Positions 5,421 through 9,589 of a DNA stretch of 9,589 bases are shown here, piece after piece; the stretch's first letter is position 1; each line of letters opens with the position of its first letter. The stretch is from Gammaproteobacteria bacterium (GTDB taxonomy: Bacteria; Pseudomonadota; Gammaproteobacteria; Steroidobacterales; Steroidobacteraceae). Where the stretch lies: NCBI GenBank assembly GCA_028293725.1, contig JAQGOE010000127.1, positions 1 to 9,589 on the forward strand. The letters run 5' to 3'. The translations under genes and the position numbers were made by a program. The notes below the pieces were generated by a model. It ran no database searches. It was not told where the DNA came from and saw only the letters and a program-made list of their open reading frames with translations.

Positions 5421-5711
5421 TTATCCACGAATTCGGCGGCCCCTACTTGCAATAATTTACTTGCTAGGAGACTACTTGAAGAAGCCTACTTGGTGCTCTC
5501 TGAGGCGTGCGTGAAAAGCGTTCTGGGAGAACGCGCATTTGTCTTTCAGCGTCGTCGGATTATTAGCGTTTCAGCGTGGCAATCTTTGTATTTCAGCGCG
5601 CGCTTTCTTTGCGTTTCAGCGCGGAGGGACGCTGAGCCAGCAGCGAGTGGCAGCGCGGAAACAGGGGTCGGGGCGGGTCGCGGAAGATTCTTTGTATTTC
5701 AGCGTGGATAA
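5421..5711. other. Putative vegetative replication origin (oriV)
   Basis: Several origin parts occur together. A 9-mer TTATCCACG at 5421-5429 differs from the E. coli DnaA-box consensus only in the last base. An AT-richer stretch follows at about 5448-5465. Five iterons lie at 5538-5705. The identical 9-mer recurs in reverse orientation at 5703-5711, overlapping the last iteron. A RepA initiator gene lies about 300 bases away, pointing towards this region. Such arrays are where plasmid initiators bind and open the helix with DnaA. Assignment rests on pattern and context. Confidence 0.7.
5538..5705 (+). repeat. Iteron array, five copies of a 15-bp repeat
   Basis: Copies are at 5538-5552, 5563-5577, 5585-5599, 5608-5622 and 5691-5705. 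The form is TTTGYNTTTCAGCGY, with TTTCAGCG invariant; copy two has TTAGCG in place of TTTGYN. The first four start 25, 22 and 23 bases apart, about two helical turns, which would place bound initiator on one face. The gap before the fifth copy holds half-sites, including CAGCGCGG at 5651-5658, also found in copy four. These are the probable RepA binding sites and set copy number and incompatibility in such plasmids. Confidence 0.75.
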
Positions 5712-5950
5712 CCGGCCCGCTTCCTCAGGTTTTGCACACCAGAGACAAGCACCGGTTCGGGATTGGCTGGGAGGGCCCGTCACCCCCCGCCGACCTGGTC
5801 AATAGGTGATGGCTTTGATAGTGGGGGGATCGCGCGTTGACAGGCTGACTGGACTTTCGCTGCGGTCCGCGATAGTTCGGTAGCCGGCCACACATGACCG
5901 CATAGCCGTGTGGCGCGGTAGTTGCGCGTCTATCGGGTGCAGGCGTCGTG
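5712..5950. other. Gene-free stretch between iterons and repA terminator
   Basis: No credible gene is seen. It contains an inverted repeat, GCCACAC at 5887-5893 and GTGTGGC at 5908-5914, around a 14-base loop, followed 14 bases later by GTCTATC at 5928-5934. A TTGACA at 5837-5842 has no matching -10. The inverted repeat could be an origin element, a transcript hairpin or part of a transfer origin; the sequence does not decide. Confidence 0.35.
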
Positions 5951-5980
5951 AAAATAGTGCCCCGGCACAGAGTCCGGGGC
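5951..5980 (-). terminator. Predicted rho-independent terminator of repA
   Basis: Read on the minus strand, GCCCCGG (complement of 5974-5980) pairs with CCGGGGC (complement of 5959-5965) across an eight-base loop. ACTATTTT follows. The hairpin starts about 20 bases after the repA stop. The U-run is short, so termination may be partial. It would shield the origin from repA transcription. Confidence 0.6.
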
Positions 5981-5999
5981 GTAACGCGGCGATCGACTG

Positions 6000-7223
6000 T
6001 CAGCGTTCAATAGGAGGGACGTGTGGCTTCGCCGGTAAGAGGACCAGGCGGTCTGGGCGCACGTCGACTTTGGCGTCGTGGTAGATGGCGAGCACCTGCC
6101 GCAACGCCTTCTTGAAATTCAGCTTGAAATTAGATGCCCCCTGCGGGGTGAGTGCGTAGTTCGCACCAAATTGCCATTGCAACTGCCGCCAGGAGATCGA
6201 TTCGGGTTCCTCCAGAGCGTTGAACCGGTAGGTGAGCCACACATAGATGTCGATCGCCAGGGGTGATCGCAGCTGATGCAACACCCACATTTGAATCGGC
6301 ATGCTGTGGTTGATGCATTCGTTGAAGAACGACTCCGATAGTCTGAGCGTACTTTGCCACGGCGCCTTCTCCTCGGGTTTCTGAGGGTTCCATAGCAACA
6401 TGCCCTTGTCAGTGATGCTGACCTTGTCCCACTGGAAATGGCCGCCAGGCCGACCGGTAAGCGTGATCGTGGAAGTGAACAGGCGGATGGACTGGTCGCG
6501 CACCCGATGAATATCTCCGCGCTTTCCGCCGCGGCTATGCAGTCCCAACTTGCGTATGAACTCAGCCTGCGAACGACCCAGGTGAATCACCGGGCCCAGC
6601 GTGTCCTTGTTGCGCTTGGCCTCCGTGCACAGGAAGGCAATGATGATGCGTGGGATCTTGCCGTAGGGCAGGCCGATCTCGGGATCATTCAAGATGCTGA
6701 GCGAAGCCCGACCGTTGCGGCGCTTGAAAATGGCCCCCGGGACCTGTGAATGGGGTAGCGAGGCATAGATCATGGCGGTCGCCAAAAAACCCAGCGCGTT
6801 GGACTTCTTCGAAGAGCCCTCTTCGCACTCCAAGGCGAGCTGAAAGAGCTCCAGTTCGCGTTGCGTGGGCGGCTTGACGTCCAGGGCTGCAGCGGGCCGT
6901 CCGCGCCGAACCCGCCTCGGCGGCACGCGCGCAGGGGCAGTTGGCCCGATCAGCGGAATCTCCCGCTGGTGAGGCTGGCCGTTAGGTACTACGAGAGCGG
7001 CTGGCTGCGTGCCCGGAAAGCGGAGTGTCAGCCGCGGGGTTGTGCTCTGAGACTGTGGGGGCGCCAGCTTGGAAGGCCCCGCGGCGATACGCCGAAGGGT
7101 GGAGGTGCGCCGCGCATTGCCGCCCGGGAGTTCTCGGGACCGCCGCGCGATCGCCTCCGCATCAGCGCGTCGACCGCCCAGCGCCACAAATTCGCTGAGC
7201 CAGGTCTCTTCCCCATCGACCAT
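6000..7223 (-). CDS. repA: Plasmid replication initiator, RepA_C family
   Basis: This 407-residue protein is predicted to bind the iterons and start plasmid replication. The C-terminal 290 residues follow the plasmid RepA family (PF04796). Landmarks are LPYGKIPRIIIAFLCTEA (about 185-202), HLGRSQAEFIRKLGL (214-228), GGKRGDIHRVRDQSIRLFTS (232-251), LSESFFNECINHSMPI (295-310), then LAIDIYVWLTYRF (322-334) and ISWRQLQWQFG (343-353). These correspond to winged-helix-like DNA-binding segments. The first 120 residues are an arginine-, proline- and alanine-rich extension, probably disordered, and not needed by the family core. The ATG at 7223 has AGAGGA seven bases upstream. A promoter, two leader hairpins and a terminator flank the gene. 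Distance to the iterons, which lie past the 3' end, is unusual but not unknown. Confidence 0.87.
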   Translation of the reverse strand: MVDGEETWLSEFVALGGRRADAEAIARRSRELPGGNARRTSTLRRIAAGPSKLAPPQSQSTTPRLTLRFPGTQPAALVVPNGQPHQREIPLIGPTAPARVPPRRVRRGRPAAALDVKPPTQRELELFQLALECEEGSSKKSNALGFLATAMIYASLPHSQVPGAIFKRRNGRASLSILNDPEIGLPYGKIPRIIIAFLCTEAKRNKDTLGPVIHLGRSQAEFIRKLGLHSRGGKRGDIHRVRDQSIRLFTSTITLTGRPGGHFQWDKVSITDKGMLLWNPQKPEEKAPWQSTLRLSESFFNECINHSMPIQMWVLHQLRSPLAIDIYVWLTYRFNALEEPESISWRQLQWQFGANYALTPQGASNFKLNFKKALRQVLAIYHDAKVDVRPDRLVLLPAKPHVPPIER

Positions 7224-7260
7224 GCCGTGTCCTCTGCCGCCGTGTGTGGCCGATACCTGT

Positions 7261-7293
7261 CCGGCGTGCGCCGGCGGCGGCCTTGCCGCCGCC
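7261..7293 (-). promoter_or_regulatory. Two GC-rich hairpins in the repA leader
   Basis: GGCGGCGGC at 7273-7281 pairs with GCCGCCGCC at 7285-7293 over a three-base loop. CCGGCG at 7261-7266 pairs with CGCCGG at 7269-7274 over two bases. The two share two bases, so they are mutually exclusive. Both lie between the predicted promoter and the repA ribosome-binding site. They could slow translation or act as an attenuator; this is inference. Confidence 0.45.
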
Positions 7294-7319
7294 CTCCAGG
7301 TGTTCTCGTTCTTCCGTCC

Positions 7320-7348
7320 AATATGGTCGAAACACGCGAAAACGTCAA
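7320..7348 (-). promoter_or_regulatory. Predicted repA promoter
   Basis: On the minus strand TTGACG (complement of 7343-7348) and CATATT (complement of 7320-7325) are 17 bases apart; five and four matches to consensus. Transcription would start about 90 bases before the repA start. The spacer and -35 contain ACGTTTTCGCGTG (complement of 7333-7345), which matches 10 of 13 bases of the iteron form GCGTTTCAGCGTG. This fits RepA binding its own promoter. Confidence 0.55.
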
Positions 7349-7540
7349 TTGTGCCGTTTGAGTATTTTCACACAATGCCCTGGGAATTTCTGGGCGCACT
7401 TATTGACGGCCAAGAAGCCCGGAGGCTAGCGTCTCTGCCACAAGGCACGCCCGGCTGCAGAGCCTCGGAGTCTGCAGAATTACTGGTACGGGAGCCGGCG
7501 GCGCGCACCCTCACGTTCCCTCGACTGACAAGGAGTTCGC

Positions 7541-8839
7541 ATGAACGACTTTGATCCGAGCAGGTTTAACAGACGCACTTCCACGCCATCCAAGCCACAA
7601 TCGGAGCGCTTGTTCGTGGCGCGAGAGAGATACGAGACACCCCCGGACGGGTTTCATTTCGTGGTTGGGCGGCTGGTGAACGATCCGGAGGTGCAGGTGC
7701 GGGTGCGACTCAACACCGTCAAAGAGCGCGTGGAAGACCGACCCAGGGATGATCCGGAGAAGATCAAGTCGCAATATGTCAGCGGTGAAAATCATCGCGA
7801 TTCCGTTGCCGACAAGGCGAAGGCGGATATACCGCTGCTCTCATTCGACGATGCTCGTAAGGTCGGTACGCATGACGGGGTTGTCGAATATCGGGCGCAT
7901 TGGCCCAAGACCATGTCCACCAATCCTGAGGCGGAGGCGCTCTTTGGCATGGCGCACATCCGCCTGCGTGACGCGAGCGATCTGGGCGATGGTGTGCGTA
8001 CGAACGCCCAAGCGTATGTTGAGTTGTTCAAGGAGACCGCGGTCGCAAGTCGCGACAACATCGATGCGGCTCTGAGTAGGGCCTTGCGCATTCAGGACGA
8101 ACAGGGTCGCGCGCGCGACCCGCTGGTGATTCTGAGAGTCCGGCACGATGGCAAACAGGTGGCGGCACCGCGCATCTACCCTGGCACCGAGAAAAAGTCG
8201 GTCTTTGACCAAGGGCTCGGCGATTACAAGGAAGTCTCGCGGAGGGTTGACGCGGGTACGACGCTCGAGCGCGTGATGAGCGCAGCCCCAGGACGTAACG
8301 ACTTCGAAACGCGCCAGTTGGACACGGCGCGCGCCCTCATCGCTGGGATCAAGGGGCTTGGGGAGCCGGAATTCGCATCCCCCGACCCGAACATTCGCGG
8401 TGACTTGCGAAACCTGTACTACGGCGCCGAGCAGGGTGCGTTAGACGTTGAGATTGTCGCCGCGGAGAAGATCGACTTCGGCGCGGATTCACGCAAGACG
8501 TACCTGGCGGACAAGGATCGCGCCCATTTGGCGGCGTATGAGATTCGCGAGGAATCCGAAGCCGACCAGCAGCCGCGCCGGTACGCAGGCTATGCCGAAA
8601 CCGTTCTGGCTGTGCACCGCTATCCCGACGGCGAGCCGTATGCCGTGTTTGCATCGCCGGCGGAGATGTATCCCCGCATGACGAAGTTGGCAGATCTACC
8701 GATGGAGGTCGCGCCGCAGATGGAGTTGGACGGTGAGCACCTGGCAGTCTCAGCCGAGCAGTCCGCGTTCAGCGCCGGGCTAAGTCCTGAGCAGGAGGAG
8801 CGTTCTGAAGCCGACAACGAGGAGATGGTTCCTTCCTAA
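7541..8839 (+). CDS. Hypothetical plasmid protein (432 aa)
   Basis: The start at 7541 has AAGGAG eight bases upstream. The product is soluble-looking, has no cysteine, no signal peptide and no membrane segment. Visible parts are a basic N-terminal tail (about 1-30), a strand-rich segment FHFVVGRLVNDPEVQVRVRL (38-57), a helical section with NIDAALSRALRIQDEQ (173-188), VILRVRHDGKQVAAPRIYPG (196-215), and a later strand-rich part LAAYEIREESE and YAETVLAVHRYPDGEPYAVF (351-370). The last 40 residues are acidic and probably disordered. The gene diverges from repA across a 317-base gap. I do not recognise the family; a role in plasmid maintenance or transfer is possible only from context. Confidence 0.8.
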   Translation: MNDFDPSRFNRRTSTPSKPQSERLFVARERYETPPDGFHFVVGRLVNDPEVQVRVRLNTVKERVEDRPRDDPEKIKSQYVSGENHRDSVADKAKADIPLLSFDDARKVGTHDGVVEYRAHWPKTMSTNPEAEALFGMAHIRLRDASDLGDGVRTNAQAYVELFKETAVASRDNIDAALSRALRIQDEQGRARDPLVILRVRHDGKQVAAPRIYPGTEKKSVFDQGLGDYKEVSRRVDAGTTLERVMSAAPGRNDFETRQLDTARALIAGIKGLGEPEFASPDPNIRGDLRNLYYGAEQGALDVEIVAAEKIDFGADSRKTYLADKDRAHLAAYEIREESEADQQPRRYAGYAETVLAVHRYPDGEPYAVFASPAEMYPRMTKLADLPMEVAPQMELDGEHLAVSAEQSAFSAGLSPEQEERSEADNEEMVPS

Positions 8840-9000
8840 ACTGGCGCAGATGGTGCGTCGGCGAGACGGGCAGTGTTGGAATCGGTAGCGGCGTGTCGAT
8901 GTGGACCTGACTATCGTCGCGATGTGGCGGTTCGTGCCCTTACCTGGATTGCACAATGCGCACAGCAGCGGCGAGCACGAGGGCGTACTGACGCGGTACG

Positions 9001-9589
9001 ATGAAGACGCAACGCTGGATCGATCTATCGGCTCAGGCCATTTACCTGGGCAACATCAAGATGGCCGATGGCATCGATCGGTGGGCGCTCTTGGACATGC
9101 ACGATACGGCGTCCGCGGAACGACTGCGGGAGATCGGATTTTTGCCGTTGGAGGGGTCTCCCCGTTACGACAAGGGATTCTACTACCTATCTGGTGATCG
9201 AGGCCTGAAACCCAGCCAACTCGCCAAGGCCCTTGGGATTGAACAGTGCCCGATTGTGGACGTGGCACCCACTGAGATCGAGACGGTATTCCGTGAGAAG
9301 TGTCTGGAGAAGTTCCGAACCAACCTGAATGCGGTCACTCTGCGTACCGAGGTTGTCGGTAGAAATCATGACGGGTACTACGTCTATCAGACTCCCGCGG
9401 GACGCTTTGTGCGCACGGGCAACAGCGAGGCGATCACCGAGCACTCTCCACAGGGAGCAGCACTGGGAAATGTCGCGTTCTTGCGGGCGGGCTCGGACGA
9501 TGAACTGCGCCAGTGTGCCGAAGGGTTAGTTCTCGAGGTACTGGAAGGCAAGAAGATGGCCGCACCGGATCTGGTGCGCTTCGGCAGAG
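9001..9589 (+). CDS. N-terminal part of an unknown protein (runs off the window)
   Basis: A frame from ATG 9001 stays open for 196 codons to the window edge. An in-frame TGA at 8989-8991 limits the start to this ATG or a later one. There is no good ribosome-binding site, which leaves the start less certain than the frame. The product reads as real protein: MKTQRWIDLSAQAIYLG, ERLREIGFLPLEG, KGFYYLSGD, LKPSQLAKALGI, then DGYYVYQTPAGRFVRTG. A DNA-modifying or large multidomain plasmid protein is possible, since such proteins often begin with short unknown modules, but no catalytic motif is in view. It follows the 432-residue protein on the same strand after 161 bases. Confidence 0.72.
   Translation, partial: MKTQRWIDLSAQAIYLGNIKMADGIDRWALLDMHDTASAERLREIGFLPLEGSPRYDKGFYYLSGDRGLKPSQLAKALGIEQCPIVDVAPTEIETVFREKCLEKFRTNLNAVTLRTEVVGRNHDGYYVYQTPAGRFVRTGNSEAITEHSPQGAALGNVAFLRAGSDDELRQCAEGLVLEVLEGKKMAAPDLVRFGR

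Noticed and set aside
5538..5705. CRISPR array
   Set aside because: The repeats are only about 15 bp, degenerate, and spaced 22-25 bases start to start. No cas genes are present. The pattern is that of plasmid iterons.
5226..5711. 161-residue forward open frame across the iteron region
   Set aside because: Its codons are dominated by the repeated iteron sequence (recurring FQR and FSA peptides), and it has no coding-like composition. It is a by-product of the repeats.
7375..7554. 59-residue forward frame before the 432-residue gene
   Set aside because: It overlaps the ribosome-binding site and start of the next gene, lacks its own ribosome-binding site, and its C-terminal part is not protein-like.
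8901..9197. Forward GTG frame of 98 residues
   Set aside because: It overlaps the frame that stays open to the window end from 9001, which has far better coding character. Only its first 33 residues lie outside that gene.

Overview
The window looks like part of the backbone of a plasmid (or a plasmid-derived element) from a GC-rich proteobacterium. The evidence is a plasmid RepA-type initiator, an iteron array with DnaA-box-like sites, a KorA/TrfB-type repressor, an SSB-type protein, and many small unknown genes in short, tightly spaced cassettes. No rRNA, tRNA, CRISPR array, transposase or recombinase gene was seen. The host genus cannot be fixed from the sequence.

Layout. Positions 1-1884 read rightward: the 3' end of an unknown gene, an SSB-family gene (160-597), two small unknown genes (626-853 and 1045-1308), and a KorA/TrfB-like repressor (1492-1884). 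Positions 2040-2885 read leftward: two small unknown genes coupled by an ATGA overlap, then a short locus that may contain a frameshift. From 3120 to 4743 a rightward cassette holds four small unknown genes, the last being a cysteine-rich protein resembling DUF6283. The leftward and rightward cassettes diverge from an intergenic region at about 2946-3119. There, a near-perfect 26-bp palindrome contains both outward-facing TTGACA -35 hexamers, so one regulator could control both sides.

Positions 5029-5999 carry no convincing gene and look like the vegetative origin: a DnaA-box-like 9-mer, an AT-rich stretch, five iterons sharing TTTCAGCG, and an inverted copy of the same 9-mer abutting the last iteron. 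Next comes a terminator-like hairpin for the leftward repA gene (6000-7223). The predicted repA promoter (7320-7348) has a degenerate iteron in its spacer, consistent with RepA autoregulation, and its leader has two GC-rich hairpins.

From 7541 rightward there is a 432-residue unknown protein without cysteine. It is followed at 9001 by the N-terminal part of another unknown protein that runs off the window.

Taken together, RepA would act at the iterons, SSB would serve plasmid DNA replication or transfer, and the KorA-like protein would repress backbone promoters. The small cassettes are cargo or establishment-type genes of unknown function. Most starts were chosen from Shine-Dalgarno spacing and gene overlaps. 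No homology search was run.
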